Source of the DNA: Thuidium tamariscinum
Taxonomy: Eukaryota > Streptophyta > Bryopsida > Hypnales > Thuidiaceae
Reading direction: 5' to 3'
Length of the DNA: 64,000 bases
Assembly (NCBI GenBank): GCA_947034885.2
Contig: OX344751.2
Span: 12,152,001-12,216,000, forward strand
Of the stretch, positions 49,201-61,129 are shown in pieces. The notes under the pieces were generated by a model. It ran no database searches. It was not told the DNA's origin and saw only the letters and a list, made by a program, of their open reading frames with translations. The position numbers were made by a program, and so were the translations under genes. Each line of letters opens with the position of its first letter. The stretch's first letter is position 1.

Positions 49201-52200
49201 GAACACCCACAGTATTATGGCGAATTTAACGTATCAAATTAAGCCAGTTAGTGTATGTTGTTAACTAAAATAGGTTACTGACGCAAAGACTGCGCAGAGA
49301 CCTGGGTATAGTTGGAGACAAGAACGATGCGGTCATCCGTCTTGCAGCGCAGTTCCGAGAGTAAACGTGCTAGTACTGCCATTTTCCCCGACAACTCAAT
49401 CCAATCTGGCCAAGAACCACTCCTGCAATCCAATACATCCGAGAGGTTGGTCATAATGCTACCAACGAGAACGTTCTCTGCACGTATCCAAAGTTCTAAC
49501 GCACACACCTGCTGGCGATCAAGTGCTGCGGGAACAATTTCAGGCAGTCGCCGAATCCTGCAGCATCGGATCCACCAGCACGAATTGTATCGTAGATAAG
49601 CTGCGCACATATAACATTTGGTTGTGAATATCCATGGCACTCGAGAAGATTCCAAAGTGCTAAAATGAGATAAATATAAAGCTTCCCGCAATTTATGATC
49701 TTAACCTCAAAACTTCTGGTTCTGGGATGTAGCATGAGTCATCTGATACATATGGTAGTACCGACAAATGTGCCTCAAAAATAGACATAATAATTAAAAT
49801 CATATAAGAAAATACAGACAGAGCGAGCACCTTGGGATGATTGCACAACTTCTTCAATGCCGTGATTGACGCTAATACCTTTGCGCGCTTAGTCTGGTCC
49901 TCCAAGGCTTGACGAACCTATTTCGTTCATTAGAAAAAACATCGGGTCATAATTGTGAAGCAATGAATCTTGAAGAGACTTGGGTTAGGGAGCAAGGACC
50001 TACAGTAGTATTTCCATGGATTCCTATTGTGTCTGTCAAGGGCAAAATTCGAATAAGATATGGAATCAAGACATTTGGTTTAACAGGACTCACATTCTTT
50101 GATCGTATAAAATGTCGATACAGGTTTGTTTGAAGCTCTGTCATTTTACAACAAACAACCTCCACAATCTGCAAACAACTCGGTCAGAAAACTGGCCAGA
50201 CCATTGTTTGAGTTTCTTACAGTGCAGCATAGATACGGTACAATCCAGCAACCAAAGCTGCAGATACTGTAAAATAGAGAGCAGAGGCTTTGAAACTGCG
50301 TCAATTTCCCCTAACAACCGAGAAGGTATACAGAAAACAGGCCAGAGAATATAATCATGTTATACCTTAGGTGGCAAATGATTTGAAAGTAAAGCATTGG
50401 TTCGTCGCAATATGAACTGCCATGCAACAATATCGGGTCAGAATTGTATCTCCATATTCGTTACGGCATGAATAGAACTTTACGGGTGATAACTTCAGAC
50501 GTAACGTTGGGTAGATACCTGGTTGACTTTCTCACTGAGCTCAGCCGATCGTTCAATACTCACTGCTCGCGCTTCATCAGTCGCATCAGGCTCTCGCCCA
50601 GTCAGAATGGGGTTCTGGAAAACAAAGATTATCTCCATCAGGTCTACTGAAGATACGGAAATAAATAAGCACAGGGAGAAGCTGACTTCGGTATACATAA
50701 CGTAGTTGAAAGGAGAATTAAAGGCATCCAACATGCTCCAACCCTCTGGCGTCCTCAATCTTTAGCACAGATCCTCACATCTTGAGGTCAAGAATGAAAG
50801 TGCTGACATTCAGCCCACTAGGCAATTGCAATTACTGCCCACGACAGGTAAACTGAACAGGTGGGCAATCAGCACTGCTCTAGAATGATACGTAGCGTTC
50901 ATGAGGTGTAAGACACGTACTTCATAGTATTTACGGAATTTGGCTGCATCACCGAGGACTCCGGGATTTGTGAAATTGACCATTGCATAAAACTCTTCCA
51001 GATCATTCTGCAATAACAAAACTTGAAGGCATAAGATATTACAATACAGGGCATCCAAAGTGGCTTCAAAACAAGCAAAACGTGGAGATACCTTAATAGC
51101 CTTACCTGCATAGGAGTTCCAGATAACAACACGCGCCTAAAACATGGAAGAGAAGCTAGAGCCTGCACATGCCAGCCCAGCCCAACATCAGAAACAGCCA
51201 AATGCACACCGTTACCATAACCGAACATCCAATGCTATTCAGAAGCTGGTTTACGTGCAATTGAGCTAGAGTTTTATTAGAGTACCTATGTAGCAGTGAA
51301 AGGCCTTGTTAACAATATATAGCACTTGATCAAACACCCTTATTTAGATACTACTGCTGGTGACATGCGGGGTGGTACATAGTGGAGATCAATGGTTACT
51401 ATTTCAGTGAAAAAGTGACATCATACTATTCGTCCTCTCAACCATTTGAGCGCTTACATACCTGATTAGTGAGTGTCTTATCGTTCTTAAGCCGGTGCGC
51501 TTCGTCGCAAATGAGGAGGTCGCAGCTCCCTTCTTTTTCAAAACGTGATGCATGCAAGCGAAAAGTCTCGTATGAAATGATTAACACCTGAACATTATTT
51601 TGGACGAAATTAGTAGAGACCAATTTCAAATCATCAGGGCTTGTAGGTTTGAGAGGAAATGCAAGTACCACACTGTATTACTGGTAAGTATAAAGCATTA
51701 CTGTAATTACAGTGTCTTGACATTCTACACTTAAAAAGCATTACAAGAAAGTCCAGAGTAGGTTGTAGTTAGCATTGTGGCTACATTTGCATCGAGAAGG
51801 AAAGTTACTGATCCCCATTACAGGTCTAATACTCCCACGACTTTGGAAAATACAATATTATCCACGTCAGGGTTGCCAAAGAAGCAATTTCATGATGAGC
51901 ACTTTCAATAAAAAGGAAAGATGGAAGTCGAATTCACCTGATAAAAGTTCTGCGGGGAGAGAAAGGTAGAAATCCCTTGAAGAACATCTGCTCGAGTGGA
52001 CTCACACATTGCCAGGACATTGATAGTACTGTGGCTCAACCATTTCGTAATTTCCTGCTCCCAATTACTCACGAGGCTCGTTGGAGTAATAATGACAACC
52101 CTCTTTGCCATTGGCTTACCATCGAAACCTTGTTTCAACAGCGTCCACATGAGGGTGATTGATTGCAAAGTTTTTCCCAATCTGTAACATACCAAAAGTG

Positions 52201-53864
52201 GTTTCAGCACACTACCTTGGTCCAAGAAACCTACGCACACATTCTAAGCACACACTCTAAGCACCTCATCCTTTTGACAGTCCATATGAGGAGCTACCCA
52301 ACGACTTTTCGTGATAAAAGTAAGGAAGCTAGTGCTAGTTCTATGAACCAACAATGTCTACAATCGTGAAGGAAGTGATTTTGATGTACCCCATGTCGTC
52401 TGCAAGAATGCAACCACCGGACGTGGCGTTCTCCTTTTTTGATATTGCCATGCCACGAAGACCAGCTACACACTCAAACATGAATTGAACACCTTCCCTG
52501 CACAAATACACGACTAGAAATCATATACTAAAACCACCACAATAAAGAATTGCAAAAACGTGAAATAATGTCCCAACTCCACATGTTTCCTTAGACCGTA
52601 CGTCTGTAGTTCCACTAAATGCCATTCAAGCAGCATCCTAAAACCAATGAAAACTGCCACATGCTGAGAATCCATTCGATGAAAGTGCCTCAGTTGTAAC
52701 CTTCTCATGCAAGGCTTTTAACAATTATGCGCAATGGTTCTAGTAAAGACACCATGCAAAAATGACTTCGAAAATTCACATGAAGTCTTGACTAGAACCA
52801 TGCAACCATCCATAATGACTTCGAAGATCACAACTAATTCAATGCAACTCCAAAATTACGGAAAAACTTGTGTTGAGCTCCATTTGCTCTTGGTAACAAC
52901 CAATACAATCTAGTATCAATTTTCACATAATTTGGATCCTATCTTAGGCAACTTTCGGTAGACATAGCAATTCTTTTTTCAAATTTTTATTTCCTCTGAG
53001 AGGTCAGTTTTTGTGTGCCTTAGAAGAACATGTGAAGATGTCGGCATGAGCGAAGAGTCCGTTTGTTGAAGACCCCACACCAAGGTCCACAAGCCGGAAC
53101 TTAAATCAAAACCACCAATGAAATAAGTGATCAAACTTTCAGAGTGGTCAAAATAGAGAGAGTATTACCTCTGATGCTGCCGTAAGAATTTGACAAGATG
53201 AGGATCCACAATGATCGGTTCAGCCTTTTCCCCATCTTCAGGCTCGCCGTCACTGTCCTCCGGCTGCCACAGAACCAGAGGCTCCACCCCCGGAGGAAGC
53301 TCGACCTTGGGAGGAGGCTCCTCTAGCACGGGGGCCAGCGGCAGTGGGATATTGGTGATAGGAGTGAGAGGCGAACTCACACAACCCCATGGAACGAAGC
53401 GCTTCCGAGCCGAGAGACGACGAAGCAGCTCGGCTTGGGAGCCAGGCGAGGGTTTAGGGCACGGCGACTTGAATGGTCGCCGAATAACTGCTGCCGCATC
53501 GGAGACTGTAAGCAATTTCGGAAGCAGTGCCTGTCGGTTCACTTGCACGTCGCCCCTGCACCAATTCGAACAATCCACAATCTCTAAGACCTCAACATTC
53601 TCAAGAATCTCGAAAACCTCATATACTTCAAAAATCAAACAAGCGAGGAATTGGGACACATGAAACCCTTATTGGCGGTGGTAAGGCCTACCTTAACAAA
53701 GCGGCAACATTCTGGGCTTTCTGGGACTGCGCTTCATCTTGATCTTGCGTAGAATCTACGACCTCTTCTTCCTCTTCTTCCTCTTCTTCTTCCTCTTCCG
53801 GCTCTTCTTCTTCTCTCAATTCGCCCTCGCATTCAAAATCACTCTCGTCAGATCCTTTCCCCAT
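46280..53864 (-). CDS. RAD54: RAD54, SWI2/SNF2 recombination motor
   Basis: Twenty-one minus-strand exons: 53692-53864, 53169-53555, 52390-52497, 51938-52181, 51462-51587, 51106-51162, 50921-51007, 50519-50614, 50366-50416, 50094-50168, 49831-49917, 49509-49600, 49302-49422, 48886-49005, 48635-48748, 48437-48520, 48237-48314, 47869-47927, 47611-47773, 47377-47475, 46280-46759. Phases agree, giving 966 residues, slightly longer than Arabidopsis RAD54. RAD54 drives RAD51-dependent strand invasion and chromatin remodelling in homologous recombination. Motifs: Walker A DDMGLGKT (Lys226), DEAH (332-335), [22 protein letters not shown] and [19 protein letters not shown]54-specific blocks include [18 protein letters not shown] text and SKEGLQKVV. 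The N-terminus is highly acidic (poly-Glu) and the C-terminus ends in an acidic DDDDDD-FAD tail. The start is the first ATG before [10 protein letters not shown]. Confidence 0.96.
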
Positions 53865-54639
53865 TTTGCTCAGTCGCACATACTCGTTAACCGCAGTGAG
53901 GAAGCCAGCCCCTGCCGAACTAGCAATTCGTGAATCTCATCAAGGTTTCAGCAATCTAAGGGGGTTGTGTTCTCAAGGGATTCAAGTGATATAAATAAAA
54001 TGCATCGTCTAGATTAAGAAGAATTTCTATGCATAGTTAGCTTATCAAAGATTCTGACACAATGCAACCCGACTACGATAGTGAGAGTCGTGCTAATTCC
54101 AGAATATGGACTAGGACAGGCTTGAAGTCGGCCAGCAACTGGCGCCAAAGAAGTTCAAATGCTGCAGGACACGTGGCGGTTACCACTGCTTTTGATTCCG
54201 ACCCAAACTGCAACAAACCCCTTTAATATCACCCTATCAATTAGCTATGTAATCTTGCAGTCAGTTCAGTTATAAAATCACCTTTAAGTCTTAGTTTGAT
54301 ATGCGGTGACGTTAAAGAAGTAAAGGAGTTCCAAATGACCGGCTGAGCCCGTGGACGGGTCACCGGCTAAGCTCGTCGTTATCTCGTCTTCACGGTTACG
54401 CATCGGCACACGAAGCTTTAGGGTGCAGTAGCAGAAGCTGTAACGACGCTGCCACGTCCCCGGCGATCGAAAATCCGGGTATGTGTGCATCCCTTGTCGT
54501 CAGATCCGTTTGCAATTGACTTATTGCAGACTTGGGGTTCCCCGGAAACCTAGAAATTGTGAGAACCCATGTTTGCCGCTGAGATTGTGCGAACGCATTG
54601 ATATTGTCATGCGACAGACGATGAGGAGGTAACTAAGCG
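53865..54639. promoter_or_regulatory. Shared intergenic region between RAD54 and the PWWP gene
   Basis: Divergent genes leave a common upstream region. At 54141-54149 the plus strand reads GGCGCCAAA, i.e. TTTGGCGCC towards RAD54, which fits the E2F consensus TTTSSCGC, about 280 bp from the RAD54 start. This agrees with S-phase or repair-linked expression known for RAD54 in other plants, but binding is inferred only. Confidence 0.4.
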
Positions 54640-56281
54640 ATGGATGCAGGCACCAAAGATCGTCTGCTTCGCAGTATCACCTTCGTGGGACGAGCAAGCG
54701 GAGCTCCAGCGCCGTCTCTCGCGCAATTTTTTTTCGAAGGATCGATAGTCGCTTGCCGGCGAACGACGTTCTCTAGGGTTTGCAGACGTCTTAGGTTAGT
54801 TCTCTCAACTCTGCTGGTCATGTTTGTGATTTTGTATCAGGTTGTCTTTTTGGAATTTTCTGTATTGTTGGATCTGTTCTCTGGCTGTGAGTGTAATCAA
54901 CGTGATGGGGGGATTGTGTTCCGATTGTGATGAACGTGATTATTGTGGGTTTCTTGATTGTGCTCTCGATGGTATTGTGACAACAATAGGGTTTCATTCT
55001 TTCAATCTTGGACATTGAAGTGTTCAATTTTATCATTCTTTTCCCCTAAGTGGATAGAGGTACTGTATAGAATTGATTGTTGGCATTGGATTAAGCGAGA
55101 ATTGGCTGAGGATAATTACCGCTGGGGGGCCCCTCGAAGTTCGAATTTTGAAGAATATTGTCATCGGCCAAGGTCATCGTATTTTTCTTTTTAGTCCGTT
55201 CAATTGAAACCCTGTGCTGTCATCAGTGGGTTTTCGATCTAGTTGAATGCGATGCTTTCCTTGCTTTCCAGCAATGGGTGTTGCTGAGCTTCTTGAATTG
55301 TGGTCTTGGTGTGCGTCGGCTTGTAATTGAGCTGATTAGGTTGAAATTAGAGCGAGCGTTTATTGTTGTTAGATTTTTTGCATTGTTTATGGTGGTGAGA
55401 GCAAGGCGCAGGAAAGCTGTGATTGATCTTACGGGTTTTAGAGTTTTCGCTGTGTGAGGATGGGGACTAATTAATTGTTCGGTGAATTGGACTCTGGTTA
55501 TGGTAATGTTGATTTCGATTTTGAATTTATCTCTTCCAATCAGGCAGTGAACGAACAGGGAGAGTTTTTTGCGTGGCTGTTTGTCCGTGCCTAGGAGATC
55601 GCATGCCTTGGAATTGAGATGACTGGATTTATGACAAGTCGTGGATCTTATGCACGATGTGCAGCGTCTATCTATCAGTTCTTTTGAAATCTTGTATAGT
55701 TTAAAGGCTCTGTGAGTTCAAAGTGAACTTAGAAGTGTGCACATTATGTTTCGTGCGTATAAGGATGCTGCGGTCAAAGACAAAGGAACATCAGCTAATA
55801 AGATAAAACCTCAGCTCTAATGATTCTGGAGTTGTACATCTGGAGATTCCGACATTATTGATCCGGAGAGATAATTTGGTAGGCAGTCTGTGATGATAGC
55901 CTGATTCTCTATGAAAGATGATGTAAATCCTTTTGGTCATAAGGATGAGGCGGAAGAATCAAAGCCGGTGTGTCCCCACATTTTTCATGGGCAATTCTCT
56001 CATTAGGTGAATGTCCAAGTGGCAATATGGAAGTAGACCCTAAAGTATGCAACAATAAACTTGTCTTTCACCTCTCTCTCCCACTTGGGTAATGGCACGA
56101 TATGGAATTGAACACCGAGTTGTGCATCATCTCTCGTGCGGTACTAGGTATGAACCTATTAGTGTACCAAAAAGCATGTCGCCTGCGTATGAGCGTTTGT
56201 TGTGACATTGTGAGCTTTAACACTTTTACTAGTACAAGAGCATGGAGATTAAATTGCTGTTGTGTTCTAAGTATTACAGAG
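54640..56281 (+). other. Likely 5' UTR/leader region of the PWWP gene
   Basis: An ATG at 54640 opens a frame to a good donor (CTTAG/GTTAGT, about 54794), with TCTAGGGTTTGCAG just before it. This is either a non-coding first exon or an alternative N-terminus. Other plausible short exons (for example the open stretch starting ATGAAAGATGATG near 55916) do not join the first secure exon in phase, so I leave the N-terminus unresolved. Confidence 0.35.
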
Positions 56282-59023
56282 ATGGTGAGTAGAGACGAGG
56301 AATTGTTGTGTCTGAACAGTGCTTGCTGCACAGGTGAAGATGATCTTCAGAGTGCGAGGCCGAGGGAGTCAGATATAAGCAGCGGTGATTTTGAGGATCT
56401 TTCATTTGTAAAAGAGGAGGCTCAGTCACCAAGCGAGGGTTTATTTGAGAACGGTGTTAGCCAAGAGGTGTATGAGAGCGAAAGTGACTCAGGTATTCAA
56501 CTGTTGAGTTCTATTGTTTATATTATCACTATCCTGCTATAACAGTCCTATGTTAAAATGTAACGGATTAAGAAGAGGTGTTTTCTTCCTTTTGAAATGA
56601 TTTCTCTGCTGTTCAGGCATCGTCGCAACCCAAATTGAGGGAGCTCGTAGAGTACGCTGTCTCAAACGGTGCTACTCTGACAAAACCCTCCTATCTCTGA
56701 TGTAGGTGGAGGAGCGGACGACGACGACAGTGACGAAGGAACTTCAATGGCTGTGAAAGATGGCCCTCCACGGTTTGGGCATGGGGAGCTTGTGTGGGCA
56801 AAGTATGCGAGGTTCCCTTGGTGGCCTGCTCAGGTCTGGGTCTCAACACCGTTATCCCTTTATTTTACATTGAAGGAACTGAGATGAAACTAATGTACAG
56901 ATATTAACCATTGGCATGCAAGCCAACAATCTCCCGCGATAAGGTCTACGCAGTAGTGATGTTCATATTGGTTTCTGTGAATTATCAATGTCTTTGTGTT
57001 AACACGTTCGTGATTGGATAAAACAGATTATCAATGAGAGGGCCGTCCAACCAGGTAAAGGGGGTCCTCGGCGGACCATCGCAGACGTATTAGTTCGCTT
57101 CTTCGGCACTTATGACTAGTTCGTTCGCCACAACCCTTCTTTAACCACTTGTCTGTTCTTTGCAGTTTATTAACAGAAATCAGTACATTCGCTTTCAAAC
57201 TGTCTGAATGAAAAACTCTGTGTTCCTGTATGTGAGTGTTATATTAAGAACGCTGTTATGGTGCTTGTTCTGGAATTTTCTCTTCTGCGTGTGCATAAAC
57301 TAGTCGTTTATGCAAGCTCTGATCGATGAATTTTAAGTAATAATTTTGGTGTTGACTGCAGTGGCTGGGTGGATCCGAGCGTGGGTTTGTCTGAATTTGA
57401 TGTGGTATGTACAGCTTTGTTCTGCGCTCTTATTTCTTGCATTTCTGTGATTTTGACACTTCAAATTTTCTTCCAAATTTTCAAATTTTCGAATTCTGAA
57501 AATTTCTGCACTGTGTGTACCTGCTTTTTTCTTCCAGTGCTAGTAGAATTAATTGTGCACAGCTGCACAGCTACTGAGCTCCAAATGTCTGTCAGCAATT
57601 TTGAGTCTCACCTTGACAGGCACCTTTCTTGCTTGTTGCACTTGAGTAAATGTCAGTACTTCTTTTAAAATTATCCGACTCTGAAATAGAATTACTCTTA
57701 AACAGAGCTCTGTGATTGTGTAGAATTTCAACCTAACCTAACCTAGATCGCTCCATTTTCTAGTACTAATTTTGAAACTCTGGCGATTTTTTTTCACAGT
57801 TTCTTAGAATACTGGTCCTATTGTGAAGGCCGTATGAATTTGACAGTTCACGACGAAGCATGTATGGTTGAGTAATATTTTTTGTGTTAATTGCTACAGA
57901 AGCTTCAAGAGAGGAGTAAAATTAAGAAAAAGGCACTTCAGAAGGGGGTTGAAGAGGTTAGTATCTGTCTGTCTTCTGTTTACTTTCACCGAATTTCAGG
58001 GTGCGAGTTTCTGGTGCTGTTTAATTATATTTTACATCTTGATGTTCTTGTGTGTGAGAGTGCGTATGGTACTGTCACTATGAGCATCTCTTCCTGCAGC
58101 ATGAATCAGATTGTAATCAGTGGATTGCATGCAGGCACTTGAGTTTCGGAGGACTGGAAAGCTTCCTGACGCCTTCACGGTTGCCGCTGTGATAGAGCAA
58201 GCAGAGCCTAAAACACCCAATGAATCACAAAGCAATGGTGCGCATACACAGATTCAATTTGTTGCACCAACAATATATCACTTTTTTGAGTCAGCAATGC
58301 TCAAATTCATGTTGACTGTGTATGTACAAGGCTTCTTATTAATTAGGAAGACTTAATTAGAGGACTCTGATTGTTGCCCATGAGTTCAGCATTGCACTTC
58401 ATTGTTAATAGTGAATATAACTAGTATGGATAGTCTATGCAGGCGTTCAAGAAAATGGTACCGGTCAGGAGTCTACTCCTGAAGATGAAGGGACAGAGCA
58501 AAGACGAGCTGCACGAAAGCGGAAGCCTAAAGTTCTTTATGAGGTACAATTAGCATGGTTCTTTTTTGCTGATCCTTAAATATTTTTTTGATCGTTTCAA
58601 GCTGACGAACACTTCCATTGTTACCTTCAATTTCCTCTTGCTTCATCCTCGCCGTTTGTGGAGACGAAACAGAAATCATGCCCAGAACCTTTAGGGCACA
58701 GGTTTATTTTCTTTTGGTTTTTTCCCTTCAAATTTGCTCCAGCATGTCGGAAGTCTCCACGTTCCTGCCTTCAATAGTTTATTGTTTTCATTCCGGGTTC
58801 AAGCTAGTATGTCTGGTATTTTCTGCTCCACATGCTTGCTTGGTCGTGAGGTAAGACACTCTTGGAAATCGTATTTATGGAGTGATGTCGTCGAACGCAG
58901 GAAGAAGAGAGGGTACAACGAAAGCCAGAGCGAAGATTGCGAAGGTTACGGATAATGCGACAACTTGGGTTGACTGCTCCTGCAGGGTCTCCCTTTCTTT
59001 TGGACACAAGAATGTCGGTATAA
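56282..59023 (+). CDS. PWWP-domain chromatin protein, N-terminus uncertain
   Basis: Exons: 56282-56492, 56706-56833, 57027-57118, 57362-57404, 57900-57956, 58135-58237, 58443-58543, 58743-58850, 58901-59023 (about 321 residues). The PWWP domain is clear: FGHGELVWAKYARFPWWPAQ, then LVRFFGTYDYGWVDP. PWWP domains bind methylated histone H3 tails and DNA (family knowledge). An acidic, Ser-rich segment (ESDSGGGADDDDSDEG) precedes it, and a basic segment (RRAARKRKPK) follows. The C-terminus, RRLRRLRIMRQLGLTAPAGS, looks conserved but I cannot name the subfamily. Exon 58743-58850 is the least certain. The ATG at 56282 is the last possible start in the open frame; that frame is open back to an ATG at 56102, and splicing from upstream exons at 56334 is also possible. 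Confidence 0.75.
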
Positions 59024-59724
59024 GAAACGGTGGCAATTTTTTGCTGTGCGCTACAATCAGCATTCTAAGAAAATGGAGAGACTCAATTAGCAGTGCACCC
59101 AATTTTGATTTAAAGCCCACGGGACTAGTCAGGCACATGTTTTGAATATTTCTGGATTAAATAAAATGGTCATGTAGCAGATCATACGCGAGAGTATGTG
59201 TTGTAGAGACCAAGGTACGGGTGCATTTTGGACTGGAGTCTCGACTGTGAACCAGCAACTGTAGCTTCCGGAGTCAAATTACTGACTTTGGCGGAACTGA
59301 ATATTGCCAAGGAAATATACAGTTCAACCTGCCTCTAAAGGTACTCCGTGGAATGGTTACCCCCAAAGAATGGTAGCAATTTTCCCCAAACAGTACACCA
59401 CCTTTGTAGAATGATGTCACCACCTTTTTGAACATCATGTAGTAAGGATTGCTTAGGGTCCTCAAAGTTGGCATCTATTAATAGCAAGTTTAATCGTATT
59501 CTCTTTGAATACCCATTCATCAACATCTAAAATGTACTATTTTAATCCCTTTGAAGTCTAAAGAGCCATTATTTGATTGCTAAGATGTTTATTGAGTCAA
59601 AAATTTAATTTCATATTTTTACATTCCTAGAATCAATTTCTAAATAAATTTTACATTATAATATTTTTATTGAATGGAAAAGCTCAAAAGTACAATTGAT
59701 ATCATATAATAAGTTTAATGTTAA
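59024..59724. other. Gene 3' flank and spacer
   Basis: 3' flank of the PWWP gene, then AT-rich sequence. No element recognised before the foldback begins at 59725. Confidence 0.45.
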
Positions 59725-61129
59725 TGTACAGCTGGGTACCAATCAAAATGGCGTTTTTGAATCCGCAGTGAGAGAAATTTCAGTACTGCCAACTTTGAAA
59801 GCCTCCCGAGAGCTCAAAAATTGGCATTTTACCACGAAATTTTTACCACAGCATCATCTTTAAGTTAATTATATGCATGCCAAATTTCAAGGCCAAAAGA
59901 TTTACAGAAAAAAAGTTATTCAAAATCTACCAACATGGGTAGTGGTGAGAAACATTTCACTACTTTCAACTTTGACACCTTCCTAAGGATTGAGTTTTTT
60001 TTCTTTTTCCATGAAATTTTTGTCATGAAACAATATCCATGTTTTCAATATGTACAAAAAATTTCAAGGTAAAAAAAGTTTTTTTAAAGAAGATATTTGA
60101 AATCTCCCAACAGGTGTAGTTTTGAGAAAATTTTCACAATTGCCAACTTTGACACCCTCCCAAGGTCTGAAAATTTTGTTTCATACCATGAATTTTTTTT
60201 TGTGAAGTCATCTCTATGTTAATAATATGTTCTCCAAATTTCAAGTTCAAATGAATTACCAAAAAAAAGATATACAAAATCTCCCAACATGTGTAGTTGT
60301 GAGGAGGAGTTTTTGAGCCCTTAGTATAGTGTTATTTTGTGGAGCAAAGTTTGACACGAATGTAAAAATTGAACCTCACAACTACACATGTTGAGAGATT
60401 TTGAATATCTTTTTTTGAGTAAGTGTTTTGAACTTGAAATTTAGAACATATATTATCAACATAAATTTGATCTTATTCAAAAAATTCATGTAAAATAGAC
60501 AAATTTTCAGCCCTTGGGAGGGTGTCAAAGTTGGCAATAGTGAAAATTTCCTCGCAACTACACATGTTGGGAGATTTTGTATATCTTTTTTTTGGTAATT
60601 CATTTGAACTTGAAATTTGGAGAACATATTATTAACATAGAGATGACTTCACAAAAAAAAATTCATGGTATGAAACAAAATTTTCAGACCTTGGGAGGGT
60701 GTCAAAGTTGGCAATTGTGAAAATTTTCTCAAAACTACACCTGTTGGGAGATTTCAAATATCTTCTTTAAAAAAACTTTTTTTACCTTGAAATTTTTTGT
60801 ACATATTGAAAACATGGATATTGTTTCATGAAAAAAAATTCATGGAAAAAGAAAAAAAACTCAATCCTTAGGAAGGTGTCAAAGTTGAAAGTAGTGAAAT
60901 GTTTCTCACCACTACCCATGTTGGTAGATTTTGAATAACTTTTTTTCTGTAAATCTTTTGGCCTTGAAATTTGGCATGCATATAATTAACTTAAAGATGA
61001 TGCTGTGGTAAAAATTTCGTGGTAAAATGCCAATTTTTGAGCTCTCGGGAGGCTTTCAAAGTTGGCAGTACTGAAATTTCTCTCACTGCGGATTCAAAAA
61101 CGCCATTTTGATTGGTACCCTACTGTACA
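59725..61129. repeat. Near-perfect 581-bp inverted repeat (foldback)
   Basis: Arms 59725-60305 and 60549-61129 are reverse complements. At five widely spaced checkpoints the paired coordinates always sum to 120854, so there is no net indel between the points checked. By eye I count only about five mismatches per arm, roughly 99% identity. The loop is 243 bases. Each arm holds three tandem 177-bp monomers (CAACTTTGA landmark at 59790, 59967 and 60144; complements at 61064, 60887 and 60710), and the loop holds a fourth, more diverged unit in right-arm orientation. The ends read TGTACAG inward. No ORF of note. A transcript through it would form a very long hairpin. Confidence 0.95.

Noticed and set aside
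55885..55960. C/D-box snoRNA suggested by GTGATGA, CTGA and GATGATG near 55891-55923
   Set aside because: No properly spaced terminal CTGA and no terminal stem were found.
55916..55976. First coding exon of the PWWP gene starting ATGAAAGATGATG
   Set aside because: Its donor leaves phase 0, which does not join the acceptor at 56333 in frame. Joining at a later AG is possible, but the acceptor is weak.
60382..60627. Protein-coding gene in the foldback loop (81-codon frame)
   Set aside because: It is built of the 177-bp monomer and repeats its own phrases; no coding signature.
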